From Pseudisothecium myosuroides (Eukaryota; Streptophyta; Bryopsida; Hypnales; Lembophyllaceae): a stretch of 64,000 nt of DNA. The notes beneath the pieces are model-generated. The model saw only the letters and a program-made list of their open reading frames with translations, was not told the origin of the DNA and did no database searches. Position 1 is the stretch's first letter. Every line of letters begins with the position of its first letter. A program made the position numbers and the translations under genes. Below are positions 33,838 to 46,305 of the stretch, piece by piece. The stretch is taken from assembly GCA_951799445.1 (NCBI GenBank), contig OX637288.1, positions 4,528,501-4,592,500 of the forward strand, written 5' to 3'.

Positions 33838-34748
33838 ACAATTTTATGCCATATTTTATTAGTTACATACACGACAAATTTCAAAAGTTGATGAGGGTTT
33901 TAGCAAAAGATGTTTGAATTGCTCAAATTGCCCAAATTTTTTCAAAGGGCATAACCTTTGACTTAGGCATTTGATCAAGATTTTTGTTAATTTTCCGAAA
34001 AGGTGATATTTGTTCTCATCTTGTGTCAAAATTTTATGAACATCTAATAAAATTGGCTTTATATGACCCTTGGTACTTAAAGAGATAAGTTGAATTAGAA
34101 TGTAGGAGTGAAGAAGGTGTTTCTAGTGAAATGGAAAAGCTCTCAAGAATTTTTGTGCATGTGCTTATAGTTTCATTAAATTCAAATGTAATAAAAAAAA
34201 ATAGATGATAAATATATTTTTATTTATTAAAAATTACAAAATATAGTTGTATGGCAATTTGGTGGCAGGTGTTTGCAAGCTACGGTGTACCTATTTTTTT
34301 AAATCACAATTTACTACTTTGTATTATTTTAAGAACTTTGAAAAGCTTCATTTGAAAATGAAAATTGAATTTGGGGCAAAAGTTTTTTTTTTACAAACCA
34401 ACTCTATCCAAGGTAGATAATTACATAAACCAAAATCTATTAAAAATTTGCTATATGGTCTATATGTGAAACTTTACACTAAAAGAACGCTTTGTTATGA
34501 TACATCGTACTCACCACATTTAGAAAATTCAATAGTAAACAATATATATTGCCATCCAAAGTGAAACCATTTGGATCAAATGCGGCTAATATTTGTATTT
34601 CAATGAAATTTTATTTCAAGGATTTGAGGCCCTTAGAAAGTTAATAAGTTGATGATTGGTTACTTTAATCCTTAAAAGGTTTTAAATCTTAGAATGGATT
34701 TTTAAAGATTCTTTAGGTTCTTGGGATGTCAAATTTTATTGTGATTTC
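33838..34748. other. AT-rich stretch without recognised gene
   Basis: Nothing supportable on either strand. Confidence 0.5.
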
Positions 34749-35656
34749 TTAACCTCTAAAGTCCCATTGTCCACTTAAAAGATAAAATGGATTTTAGGTA
34801 CTAGGCTCCTATGGTCTCAAATTTCATCATGATTTTTTTAAACATTTTTTGAAGACAGAAAACACACCGACTTTGGGGGGAATATAATTTTTTATTTCAA
34901 TTGGTGCCCTAAAGCAAAAGTTATACCATCCTAAGTCCAAAATGGGGGTTAGCAGGAAGCCTAAAAAAATCACAAAAGTTCAAAATAAAATTTTCAAAAA
35001 TTTGTTTCTCATAGAAAGTATTTTTTTTCCATATCAAAAGATTTGATTCATTCCACTTGGACTAGTGATGAGAAGTTATGAACAGTTTTATTGTTTGAGC
35101 AAACTAAGCATTTTCTTGAAAAATCAACACATAGAATTCATTTTTGATTGGAATTTTTACAATTTAAAAAAAATAAAATTTGACAAGTTTAAGTTTGCTT
35201 GCTAGAACAATATTACAATTGGAATTATTGTATTTCAATTCCATATTAGAGCTATTAACAATTTAGTTTTTTGTTTAGTCTTGGACCTACTTTTACTTAA
35301 TAATTTTTTAAAGAATAAAAATCAAGTGTATTTTTTTTTAATTTCCTATATTTTCAATTCAATTCTTCAATATACATTTTTTTAATTCAACATTGATAGT
35401 GCAAAAAATTTAAGCTAGAAGATTCAAAGCTTAAAAATCTAGGCAAGCAAGGTTAAGAAAATCCATATTTCTTCATTTCAAATGTAAATATCTTGCAATC
35501 TATCAGTTAAAGTTTTTAAAATTTCTTCTACATATTTTCATACTAGCCTATAATTAGATATGCAAAAAACAATTTCTAAAGTTCTTTGCACTTTACAATA
35601 GAAATGGTAGTTTTGAGTGGAATTTCATGAAAAAAGGTCTTAGGACTTGGGGTTCA
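34749..35656 (+). mobile_element. TTAA-type element, family 1 (decayed)
   Basis: TTAACCTCTAAAGTCCCATT starts it. The end, reading GGACTTGGGGTTCAA, is worn. It is about 908 bp. The subterminal hairpin has decayed (TCCACTTAAAAGATA). The block order follows the intact copies. Confidence 0.55.
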
Positions 35657-35669
35657 AATTCTATTTGAA

Positions 35670-36330
35670 GTTTAGGGAATGTATCAATTATTAAAAAAAA
35701 TTATTTTTCATCTCAATTTGTTCTTAGGAGAATAAGTTATGCCCTCTTAAGCACACAATGCTTAAGCCCAACCAACGCAAAACAAAAGAGCAAAAAATCA
35801 ATTTATATTTTAAATTCTTTTTCTTACAAAATACATTTATGTCTACATGGAAGACTTTGATTCATTCCATTTGGATTGGTGGTGTGAAAGCTATCAAAAG
35901 AGTCTTATTTTGCAAGGCAATCATAGCATCTTCATAAAAAGTAACATATAAAATTCATTTTAAAGCTCAATTTTCATTATTTTTCAAAGCAAAAAACTCC
36001 ATGGATATAGATTCCTTGCTACAACAACCTTACCATTAGAGTTTATATTCTTTAGTTCCATATAGAAATAATTATTAATTATATAAATTTTCCTTCCATT
36101 TTAAATCTATTTATATATGACAATTTTTTAAAGAATGAAAGTCAATTTTTTTTTTTTAATTTCATAGATTTTCAAGTGAAATCTCTACTATGAGGATTTA
36201 AATCTCATGGTTCCGTAGTTCCAAAAACTTATGTTAAGACTTAAGAGGGCTCAAAGTCTGAAAACCTAATCATGCAAAATAGAAATAAAACTTTTCATTT
36301 CACTTTGAACACTAATATATGATGGTTGAC
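35670..36330 (+). repeat. Further decayed family-1-like sequence
   Basis: It follows the previous element and repeats its order: a GTTATG block, ATTCATTCCATTTGGAT, then CAATCATAGCATCTTC, then AACACTAATAT. No termini remain; it is probably an older copy. Confidence 0.35.
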
Positions 36331-37788
36331 TTTGATGTACAAAGTTCAGCCAACCAACATTAGTTAAAATATATAGTAAGGTTGTCAAGGACATCACAAC
36401 AACTTACTAAATGAAGATTTATTCTTGATATAATTCTACTAGTAGAGAACAATGGATATTTCCACCAATTTCTTCTAAGAACCAAATATTTTTTCTATAA
36501 TTAATAGGTCTCCAAAAGATTAAGTCTCCATATGTAGTACCAAGCAAAAATGCTTATTTGAAATTTTTTGATACTAAGCAAAAATATATACTAAATATGA
36601 TGTTACTTGAAGTGTCGATATTAACCTCTAAAAGATGAGCCTCTGATTAAAAAATTCATCTTCAAAATTTTTGACTTTGTGTAATCCCATTTTATAACTT
36701 ATTGTGAATGAAAAAATTTATAATTATTTTTCAGAGATGAAATCACATGCCTTCTTTAAGTTAATAAGTGATTTACATTTTTTCATAAAAATTTGAAATT
36801 ATCATGAAATTCTGAAGAAAAAACAAAGAAAATTCACATCAATACAAAATATATTTAAAAAATATGAAAAGTTCACCATATATATATATAACACATAGTG
36901 TAGAACATCATAGTTTAACCAAAATTCTTTGTCATTCTATAAATAGAAAATTAATAAAAAGTGGTTTAAGGCACATTGTTCAAATTGCAATAAAATATTT
37001 AATTTTAGGAGTTTTTCAGATTTTCAAATTGGATTAGGCACTAGAATTTATAAGCTTCATTTACTATTTAAAAACAAATAAATTTAAAAATATCTCTTTT
37101 TGGCTAAAATTTAGATTAATAGCAAAGGGGGACATGTTCCCTCTAAAACGACAATTTTTGATCCTCTCTTTTTGTAGCATCTTCTTCTCTAGAAAAGTCA
37201 ACAATACTACAACAAGGGATTTTACAACATTATTTGCTCTAAATTTTGTTTAAGCAACTCCCCAAATCAAGTTTGGATGAGAAATATTGTTTTTTTTGGT
37301 CATACAACATTGAAGCTGCAAAGTCATCCCAACATCTAAAATTGGCATTGATAACTATCTAGGGTTGTAAAATACATTTGCTATGGAGCCTATCATAATC
37401 TAAGTGTAGAGTTGGTCATTATTTGAAGTTAGGCAACTAAAAAGTGATGTTTATGGGATCAACGTTCATAAAGTTTTTGGAGTTGCTCATGTATTCTGCC
37501 TTCACTTTATAGAAGGAGCTAGTTTTTTTTCCCAAAGACACCGGTTGCATCCTCTTCTTATCAAAATCTCTTGGTTCATTTTCTCTGTTATCAAATTCTC
37601 ACTAGTTATTGTCTTTCAACTTCAAATTTGCAAAGGCTACAATCCTCTTGTTTCAAAGATATGTCAGTTTTGAAACTAAACTCTAATTTCATTACATCAG
37701 AAAGGCATGAACATTGGAGCAAGGGCTAACCGCCTCAACCAAACCTAAAGCGATATCTGCCTTATCCAAGAACATAACTGCCTCGGAG
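36331..37788. other. AT-rich stretch without recognised gene
   Basis: No supported gene, repeat partner or RNA gene seen. Confidence 0.5.
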
Positions 37789-38880
37789 GGTGATTGCAAG
37801 AAACACCTGTACTGTCTGGTTGCGTTTTTTATTTGGACCGCTATAACTTTTGCTATAACTTTTGATTTATAGGTTCAATGCCAAAACCAAAAAAAAGTTT
37901 CCTAGATGTCCTAATTGAAATTGTATCCCTCATTTTTCAGAAATTAAAAAAAAATCAATTTATATTTAAAATTCAATTTTGTTAATTTGTCACACTTTGA
38001 CGTATAGGGGTTTTTAGTACTATTGAGCGGTTTAAATTAATGATTTTTAGTTCAAATTTTTATGGTATATTTTCCTAGTAGGTAGACATATTCCTACCAA
38101 AGATCATTTAAAAATACATTATTTTATATCCTCCAGAGTTGTGCAAATAGGCCTCCTTTGCGCACGCACTTCTAAACATTAGAGATGGTTTTGACTTCAT
38201 TTTTTTGGTCAAATCTCATCACCAAGAAGTCCTCCCAAATGGCCAATTTTTAGTTTTGTTCAAAATTGTTTTTCCTATTTTCTACAAATTAAAATGTCGA
38301 AGGATGTATTTTCCTCTTTGCTAGAATAGTCTACAGAATTGTCCCAAAAAATACATCCTTCGACATTTTAATTTGTAGAAAATAGGAAAAACAATTTTGG
38401 ACAAAACTAAAAATTGGCCATTTGGGAGGACTTCTTGATGATGAGATTCGACCAAAAAAATGAAGTCAAAACCATCTCTAATGTTTAGAAGTGCGAGCGC
38501 AAAGGAGGCCTATTTGCACAACTATGGAGGATATAAAATAATGTATTTTTAAATGATCTTTGGTAGGAATATGTCTACCTACTAAGGGAATATTCCACAA
38601 AATTTCAACTGAAAATCACTAATTTAAACCGCTCAATAGTACTAAAAATCCCTAAATGTCAAAGTGTGACAAATTATCAAAATTGAATTTTAAATATAAA
38701 TTGATTTTTTTTTATTTCTGAAAAATAAAGGATACAATTACATTCAAGACATCTAGGAAACTTTTTTTTGGTTTTGGCATTGAACCTATAGAGCAAAAGT
38801 TATAGCAAAAGTTATAGCAAAAGTTATAGCAGTCCAAAAAAACCCGCAACCAGACAATACAGGTGTTTCTTGCAATCACC
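37789..38880. mobile_element. 1.09-kb near-perfect palindrome (foldback element)
   Basis: The left arm (37789-38312) and right arm (38347-38880) are inverted copies with few differences, separated by a 34-base loop. The ends read GGTGATTGCAAGAAACACC and GGTGTTTCTTGCAATCACC, almost the termini of 33110-33837. TCGGA occurs just outside both ends, one base off at the left. The right arm has an extra 12-base GCTATAACTTTT unit relative to the left. No protein is encoded. A transcript of either strand would fold into a stem of over 500 bp. Confidence 0.85.
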
Positions 38881-40073
38881 TCGGACAACAATCCAAGTAC
38901 TAGCCTAAGATTCAAAATAGCAAGCAACTAAAATTTGACAATTTCATTTATGAAAATGGCGGCTATATATCCACCTTTTATTTTTGTATATTGGTTGATA
39001 GCCGGTCCCAACAATTTTTTGTCCGGTTTTAGAACCTGGCTATTTTCACACTCCAACCAATTATTTTCTAAACGCATTGGCTAACAATGTACTAACTGAC
39101 AGTTTTTTCCAAACATTGTATCTAGGATGCTATACCAAATAATGTATTTTGTTTTTATGATCTATCGCAAAAAACCAACCTCCCTCTAGCCTTTGTGACA
39201 AAACTATAAGAAATTTTTTTTTTTTTGTAAAGCTACAAAATACAAATAGAAAAATGTAGTGAAAAAATAGTATAAACTAGCATCTTTATCTTATATAAGA
39301 CCGCCACATGAGCAATATGGCTCAAGGGCAAAAAATTTATATTACTACCAAGATGAGTCTCTTACTCACATACTTTTAATAAATCCATTTTGCTCGCCTA
39401 GAAAGTAAGAGTTTGTAGTGCTGCAACTTTCTAACCAACCAATGACTATCTGCAATTTCCTAGTCAACCAATGTTACTAGCATTGCAACTTCTCAATCAA
39501 CCAATGACACTAGTGTTGCAATGTCCTAGTCAACCAATAACTCTCTATAGATTAAACTAAATTCACTCCCAAGGATCTAAGGAAGGATTATCTCAATTTC
39601 ATGGTTTAGGTTTGTTAACAATGTTAGGACCTAAAAACTATAGAACTTCCAAGCAATGGTTTTTTTATGCATGATTTTTTGCCAATTGGCTACAGCCAAA
39701 AGATGTTGCTATATTTTGTATAGAAAATTCTCATTGTTTTGGTTCAAAATAGCTAGATTACTGCTGTATTTTGAGACCACTAGTCAAATTTTATCTAGGT
39801 ATCACCTACTATTCATATAGATGCACCAACTATCACCCAAGTATCACATTTATACCTTAAGTTTGACTGTTGGTTTTGTTTGTTTTGTTACGTTGAGATC
39901 TCCTGGACCGTGCGTCCCCCGGTAACGTGCTTGCTATTGTCGGAAAGTCCTCGATGAAGAGGATTGCACGGGCTTTGTTTTGTGATGTTTGGACTTGTAT
40001 GTGAAAGTTATGGATTTTTGAGTTATTTTTTGTTCTTAAAAAAATAAAAAATAAAATATATAGACACACATAA
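38881..40073. other. AT-rich stretch without recognised gene
   Basis: No gene supported. Short repeats of CTAGTCAACCAATG lie around 39415-39540 (four imperfect units of about 45 bp). Confidence 0.45.
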
Positions 40074-40370
40074 CATTAGAAGAGATTTGAGGGGTGTAGA
40101 AGACTACGAGTTCCCAGGCCGTTCCCGGCATGGGAACTCTGCCACACGCGCTATCCGACATGGTCGAGAGAGTGCCACGTCATTTTTTCGATTTTTTTTT
40201 TTTTTTTTTCCCTTTCTTTTTAAATTTCAAAAGCATTATATATATATATATATATATTTTTGGGGGGTAATTAGGGCCTGACAGCAACCTGACGTTCTTT
40301 TACTGCATTGCGAACAGACTAGGGAATAGGCCCGAAACGGCCCTCCAATGCCCCCAAATTTCTTCTAATG
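40074..40370. mobile_element. CATTAGA-family MITE
   Basis: CATTAGAAGAGATTTGAGGG is mirrored by CCCCAAATTTCTTCTAATG. It is 297 bp. The interior has GTTCCCAGGCCGTTCCCGG, as in the other copies, plus a T run and a TA run near 40190-40257. Confidence 0.65.
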
Positions 40371-40459
40371 CTTTTGTTTTGGCTGTGGCAACGGCACATG
40401 TTGCCACAGGGCACACTACTGTAGTGAGTATTGGAGAAACAACTGGCTTCCGAGTGTCT

Positions 40460-41123
40460 TTATATTGCCTCACCACATGGATTCATCGATAAGAATATCA
40501 TACTCCTAAAATCTCTCCCCACAACTCTGTGCTGGCAATAATACAGTGGCACCATTGTATCTATTGATGGGATCTTGGGGCCTGAGAAAGTGAAGCTCTC
40601 AAAGTCCAAGAAGCTTAACTTAATTAATGTGTTCAGGTTGTGGACCAATTCCCTGAGTTTATGTGGATCTACAAAGTAGGCCCGGTAGGTGTAAAAGGAA
40701 TCCTGCACTCTCTGCACAGCGTTCTTCGGAAGGGCACAAAATTTGGAAGCACTATAAGAGATATACATGCATTTATGAACTCGGACCTTGAGCCCACAAA
40801 ACCATGGATTCTACAGGCAGACCAACAGGTGATTCTCATTCATTTCATTGATGATTCTCATGTTCTCAAGAATATCTTCACCCGATGGTTTTGTCTATCC
40901 TTTGGCATAGTATTTATAAATAGCAGTCCGTGCATGTGACATTGCACAGGCATGGTCCCCAGCACATAAAAACTATTGTTGGGCTTTCATTGCAGATGCC
41001 ACAAATCTTCATAGAATACATCATTGTCGCACTCCACCAAACAGTTGAGTTCATACCGAGGCGAGCATCTTCACACATCTCAAAGTATTTTTGAGTCACA
41101 GAGCTTATCGCTGAACAAGACAT
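40460..41123 (-). pseudogene. Possible exons of an unrecognised gene
   Basis: Two minus-strand open stretches, 40914-41123 and 40460-40768, follow each other in the less AT-rich zone downstream of the dioxygenase gene. The second is leucine-rich (LRELVHNLNTLIKLSF), a little like a leucine-rich repeat. I cannot join them by a convincing splice pair and recognise no family. It may be a gene fragment or chance. Confidence 0.2.
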
Positions 41124-41965
41124 GAAAGCAAGGGCCCGGAGGTCTTTTATTGTTTAAAAATGAAAGAAGTAGCAGAAGGAACAATTGGCAAGCAAAGTAT
41201 ACAAAAGCAACTAGAAACTGCACACTTTTTCTATCGTACAAAACTTTGCAAATTCTTTATGTCAGATTCTCTGAATGCTGGCTCCCGTGGAGGCCTCAAC
41301 TTAAAACGCTATCTACTGTACAGCACTCGCCTAGCTAGTTGGTCAAAACAAAGTCTCCCCTTGTCAAAACCTAGCTACCAACCACCTACACTAATTCAAT
41401 GGTGATGAATAATTTCAAGCAAAATTGCCACACAGGCGCCGCAGTAGTGTCACCCCTACTCCAATCTACACATCCTTTGTTCACGTATGTACAAAAAAGC
41501 TGCCTGGACAGTAGGATTCGATTCCCAGGAGGCGGCGGCAGCAGCAGCGGAGCTTCTTCCCATGTTGCCCCTGTGCCAGATCCGTCAAAATGGCTACCAG
41601 GTGGATCGCTCAAATGAGACCCATGTTCTCAATATACTACACCATTGCAAGAGGAGATGGCATGGGCAGAAACATTGATGATTTTCTTATGTCCCAGTTG
41701 CTTTCAGCTGTGCTCTCTCAGTAATCAGTATCCATTCCTATAATCTTTCTCTCCCACTTTCCTGTATCCTGCGCAGGATGCTTGGTGTCTGGAACGAACA
41801 AAAACTCTTGATTCACACCACCCTAGAACAGGACCAGATCGAGTCCTTCTTCTTCTTCAACCTCATCCCGAAGTGAATAAAATCACGGCTGATGTGTTCG
41901 TCACTGTAACATGGAATTGCATCCATCTCTCCTGGAAGAGGTGTGAGTACTGTTTCCGACTGAAT

Positions 41966-43199
41966 TCATCTTTTCAGGAAGAAGTTTTCATGTCGCTCAC
42001 CGCCTGTGGCCGGGTGGAACTTATACGCGTTGGCCAGATACTCCCCCCACGTGAAGGGGCGATACACCTGCGGCTGTTCCTCGCTGATGAGCTCCTTCGG
42101 CGCTTCCACGGTGGCACTCAGTGGTGGATTCAGAAAACACGCCAGCGACAGTCGCTTCGACGTCCCGTTCACCGCCGCTCGATGCAACACACTCTTGTAC
42201 CGCGTATTGCTCAACACCTGCAAATTACAGAATCAAACAAACCATTGCAACAACGTGAGCACAACTTTCTGTCAACATTCCATTTCCAAAGTCGGTATCG
42301 ACGAGTCAATTTGAGTCGTTTACCTGGAAGAGGTCACCGACATTGACGACGAAGCAGTCGGGTCGCGGCTTCACGGTGATCCACTGCTCGTCAATGTGCA
42401 CTTGCAGCCCCGCGACGTCGTCCTGGTGCAGAATCGTGAGCAAATGAGGGTCCGTGTGCGCCCGCAACCCAATTGCGAGCTCGGGCTGCGGACAAGGCGG
42501 GTAGAGATTGAATCGCATTGACATCATCCTCTCCTGTTCCACATAGTGGTTGAACTGTGTCGGCTCCAGTCCCAGTCCTTCTGTGAGCAGCTCCAGCAGC
42601 TCCCTCGCCAACTTCTCGATTACCGCCATGTAGTCTTCCACTGTGGAGCTGAATTGAGTAGGGTGGTCGCTTTCGGCGAAGAGCTTGGCGGAAAACTCCC
42701 GGATGTTGGACTGCGGGTGCAGCTGCATGTGGAAGCTCTCGGCCCAGTGCATGACGGTCTGGTTCACCCAAGTGTTGGCTCCATAGCCGAAGGACGTCCC
42801 GGGGGGGCGGTGCACGCGCTCCTTCACTTCCAGCGGAAGCTCGAACATCTTGTGGGCTTCCGCCTCACAGCGCTGGATGAGAGACGCGTCCACGCCGTGG
42901 TTCATCACCTGGAAGAAGCCGAATTGCGAACAGGCCGCCGCGATGCCGTTTATTAGAGTGGGCCGCGCGCTCGCCATGTCCACGATAGGAATTGCGTGAT
43001 GAGCGGGAACGTCTGCGTCCATGTCCAGCACGGGTCGTTGATCTTCCGCCTCGATGAACATCGCGGGCAGCTGGCGCGAGTTGTGCACCAGCGCCGAGAG
43101 CAGGCTCGCGTTGCGAATCGCCGTGTTAGCGTGCGTCAGGACAGCAGCCCGATCGCCTGCATTGCGCGCGTGAGAGGACGCGACGGGGGGCGCGGCCAT
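41966..43199 (-). CDS. Gibberellin-oxidase-like 2-oxoglutarate dioxygenase
   Basis: Two exons on the minus strand, 43199-42324 and 42217-41966, are joined across a 106-base GT-AG intron (42323-42218) in phase 0. The product is 375 residues, a normal length. It has the N-terminal DIOX_N region (about 69-180) and the C-terminal Fe(II)/2-oxoglutarate fold: NLYPPCPQPE at 231-240, iron ligands H248, D250 and H304, and the 2-oxoglutarate-binding R314-x-S316. FGYGANTW (137-144), LLTILHQDDVAGLQVH and the late FTWGEYLA resemble gibberellin oxidases of the DOXC class. Such soluble enzymes oxidise gibberellins or related metabolites with O2. Similarity is mixed between GA20ox, GA2ox and GA3ox, so the substrate is not fixed by sequence alone. 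The start is the first ATG of the exon. All plus-strand frames here are shadows. Confidence 0.88.
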
Positions 43200-43845
43200 C
43201 TACGCCGAGTCAGTCCGGGCACTCCCAACCAACCACCCCACAATTCTCAACTCTGCACGCGCTGCTACAACAAACTCCACACCACGAAAAACTGACTGAT
43301 GCCGTCGCCACGACTAGCTCCAATTCCTCACTACTATTGATTAATAAGAGCAGCTGAAGCGACAGAAGAAGACTCCGGGCGAGAAGAAGTCATGGGATGT
43401 CTGTGCATTAATATGACTTCTTTCCTGCGCCACGGGCATATCCTACACGTCGTCGGCAGTGGGAACAATGCATTTCGCAATTAAGCAAGCAGGCATCCCC
43501 GCGAATAGCAAAAGGCAGGGACTGGGGCCACTTTCCTGGCCAGCTAACTTCAACTAGAAGCACGGGTAGTCCCGCCAGGTCAAGCCGACCACTGCGACAA
43601 GACTCATTCCCAGACTATAACTTATATATACCCAGCAACAGTCGACGATCGGATGATCGGATGATGCTGATGATGATGGGGTTGCTATTGATGTCCAACC
43701 GAAGCTGGCGAATGCTCAAAGTTAGCAAGTACCGGGGGCGTCCTTTCCATGCAACTCGACAGGGCTCCACTACTCCAGGCCTCCAGCGATTGCTCCCGAA
43801 GATGCGTGCATGAGCTGCAAACTGAGAGTGCGTGCTTCCAGAGGC

Positions 43846-43856
43846 TTTATATAGAC
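43846..43856 (-). promoter_or_regulatory. Candidate TATA box for the dioxygenase gene
   Basis: On the minus strand GTCTATATAAAG is a good TATA match about 650 bases before the start codon. A second candidate, TATATATAAG, lies closer, at about 43621-43630. Either could serve; the first could also serve a plus-strand transcript. Confidence 0.3.
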
Positions 43857-45540
43857 GCCCTTCCACAAAATGTTTGCATTTCTTCCATTATTTTTATTGC
43901 TGGATTCCTGCTTTTGACTGATCCCCACTGACTCTGGGCGTCTGGGGGCAGGCGCGTTCGTCGAGTAGTCAGTAAGCAAGCTCAAAAGGGAGTAAAGTTA
44001 AGTGAGTAAGTTAGGAGTGTCAGAGAGCCAAAGACTTGTTCAGGAAGGACCGCGGAGTCCAGCTTGAAAGGATCTCCAATGGCATTTCATGAATGCACTA
44101 CGCAGTCGACCGCTGCTTGATGAGTGGCTTGAGTGCCTGCAGCTTCGTCGAGTTGGGCTTCGTTCGTTGCCTCGGGATGTGGAAATTCCAGTCTTCGTAT
44201 CCTCGAATGATTCCCGGTGAAGGTGATTCATATGCAGCCGCCAGGGAACCTTTCAAGCGCATTCCAGGGACTGACTTTGCGGGCGAGTATTGCCGTTGCG
44301 GGAACAGCGGGGTCCGTCCCTCACGCGATGATTGTTGTCCATTTCGGATCATTTGTCCTCATCCAAACTTTCATTTTACTTAGGAGGGGGGAAGAGAAAA
44401 CTTACAAGTTCCAATTGCAAAGGAAACATCCAAACAAACAGTTCACTGCAGCAATTCACTCACTCAGCTGCAGTGCTCTCAAAATGTGGGTAAATTTTGC
44501 AAAAGTTCGACTTGATAATAGTTACAGCAACAGAAAATCTGAACACGGAAGTGCTAAATTCAAATTTTCAGCACATTTAGCAGTGCTTGTAGCAACAGAC
44601 TGCAGCTACGGTATGTGTGAAAACCACATTTGGCCATTGCTCAGCTGACTAACTTATTAGTTATAAGGACAAGCCAGAATATCACACAATTCTTGATTTT
44701 AAATGTCTTCGAGCTTCACTAAGAAACTGTAGTTCCAATAATCTACTTCTTATTTGTTTTTATTTATTTTTCCAAAATTGTTAATTATGAAAAATTGAGA
44801 AAGGCCTGTGTTTTTAATCATCAAATTGTCAATGTGTTTTTAATCATCAAATTTGGCAAAGGTGTGATTTAATATGTAAAACTAATGAAGTTTGACCCAA
44901 CGGGAACATGGAATGTCCTTGCAGGCAGCTCAGTCATCATCGTCGGCATCTCCAAATTTCAATTCGTGGTTCCGTAGGAGATTGATTTGGTTTCACACGA
45001 GCGTACGTGGCTACAGTGACTCTGCCTGCCTCTGGTAGTACCGGTACGCTCTCTTTTGGAGTCTTTCCGGTCAATCCTGCACCCAATCGATCTTCCTTTT
45101 TGTGTCCCAACATCATTAAAAAAATTCAAAAGAATTCGGTACTCACTGCAAGTTTGCCCTCTGCTCCATTTTCAGAAAATGGTACATGAATTTTCAATTG
45201 TACAGTAAGCTTACATGAATTTCAACTGCCATTGCGGGTTGCAGGTTCTGACAAGACTTTTTGTAGGGACAAGTCCGTGCACTTCTCCAGACTAAAAAGA
45301 GTTACTTACTTTTCATGAACACCGACGCCCAGATTGTCACAGTCTGAGGCACCGAAAATGCTCTGAAATAGTTACATGGAATTTCGGAACATTGTGTTGT
45401 ATGCGGAAAGTGACATGAGAAAAAAAGGATTTGGGGTCGCAGGAGTCAAGGTGACGGCTTACACCGTTTTCATACTTGTTTGATCCTTATTATCACATTT
45501 GCATGCAATTTCCTGTGACATTGCACTAAGGTAGACACAC
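43857..45540. other. Upstream region of the dioxygenase gene
   Basis: Less AT-rich DNA with overlapping short frames on both strands (44093-44383, 44098-44352, 44217-44648), none with a recognisable domain. I call no gene. Confidence 0.4.
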
Positions 45541-45542
45541 CA

Positions 45543-45641
45543 GTTACCATTTGTGTACCCCATTCCGTCAGTATGTCAGAAAGCACTGCATTCTAGAAAG
45601 AAAATGTGCGCTGGCGGAATGGGGTATGCGGACGGTAACCT
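45543..45641. repeat. Short foldback repeat
   Basis: GTTACCATTTGTGTACCCCA and TTCCG at the left are mirrored by CGGAA and TGGGGTATGCGGACGGTAAC at the right, around a loop of about 45 bases. It is possibly a very short MITE. Confidence 0.55.
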
Positions 45642-45649
45642 AAGCAAAA

Positions 45650-45706
45650 AGGGGTCTTGGAGCACCAAGCTAGAATGTCAAAGCTTGGTGCTCGAGGACA
45701 CCCCTT
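45650..45706. repeat. Short hairpin
   Basis: GGGGTCTTGGAGCACCAAGCT is mirrored by AGCTTGGTGCTCGAGGACACCCC around a ten-base loop. It lies directly before the 249-bp element. A related piece (AAGGGGTGTCCT ... CCAAGCTT) occurs near 29205-29230. Confidence 0.55.
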
Positions 45707-45713
45707 TCTACTA

Positions 45714-45962
45714 CACTAAACAGTGAAATTAGGTTGCCCCGCACTAATTTCTTGACATTCTACACTATAGAAATATGCACAATTACTGTAGACGGATGCA
45801 GTCATGTAGGAACCATGTGTGTTGTTTGGATTGGTGCACTGGTTCATGGCTTGGGTTTAGAAAATGGCATGTGCCTCCATCTGGACAAGCAGTGAGTCAT
45901 GAGGTAACTTCTCAGGTGAAGGCAACCTAATTGTTAAAGCAACCCAATTTCACTATTTAGTG
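45714..45962 (-). mobile_element. 249-bp TIR element, copy 2
   Basis: CACTAAACAGTGAAATTAGG at the left and CCCAATTTCACTATTTAGTG at the right, with TA outside both ends (45712-45713 and 45963-45964). Same length as 9347-9595, opposite orientation, clearly homologous throughout (shared GCCTCCATCTGGACAAGC, as reverse complement). Confidence 0.7.
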
Positions 45963-46031
45963 TAGTGTTCTAGGATGTGATTGTAAGAGCATCTCTAATT
46001 TATAAGGTTCATAGGTTCGTACAAAGACAAC

Positions 46032-46305
46032 ACTGAAGTCGTGAATTCATACCTATATACCATAATCGTACATATTACGTGTACTTTTACGCACTGAATC
46101 AGTGCGTAAACAATGCCTATCAATAATGTACGATTGTTGTACTAATGTTAGTACAATTTAGGTGCATTTTGGATACCACATTTGTATAATTAAAGTACAT
46201 AAATTGTACACTTTTAATAAAGATTTTAACGACACTGATTCATTGCATAAAAATGTACGTAATATGTACGATTATGGTACGTAGGCATGAATTCACGACT
46301 TCAGT
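46032..46305. mobile_element. MITE with ACTGAAGTCGTGAATTCA termini
   Basis: ACTGAAGTCGTGAATTCAT at the left is mirrored by ATGAATTCACGACTTCAGT at the right. The inverted repeat continues imperfectly for about 70 bp through CCATAATCGTACATATTACG and CACTGAATCAGTG. It is 274 bp with no coding capacity. Confidence 0.65.

Noticed and set aside
39415..39545. CTAGTCAACCAATG repeats that look a little like a spaced array.
   Set aside because: Only about four imperfect units without unique spacers; not a CRISPR array, and the DNA is eukaryotic.
42546..42956. Plus-strand frames over the dioxygenase gene.
   Set aside because: Antisense shadows of a gene with complete catalytic residues on the minus strand.
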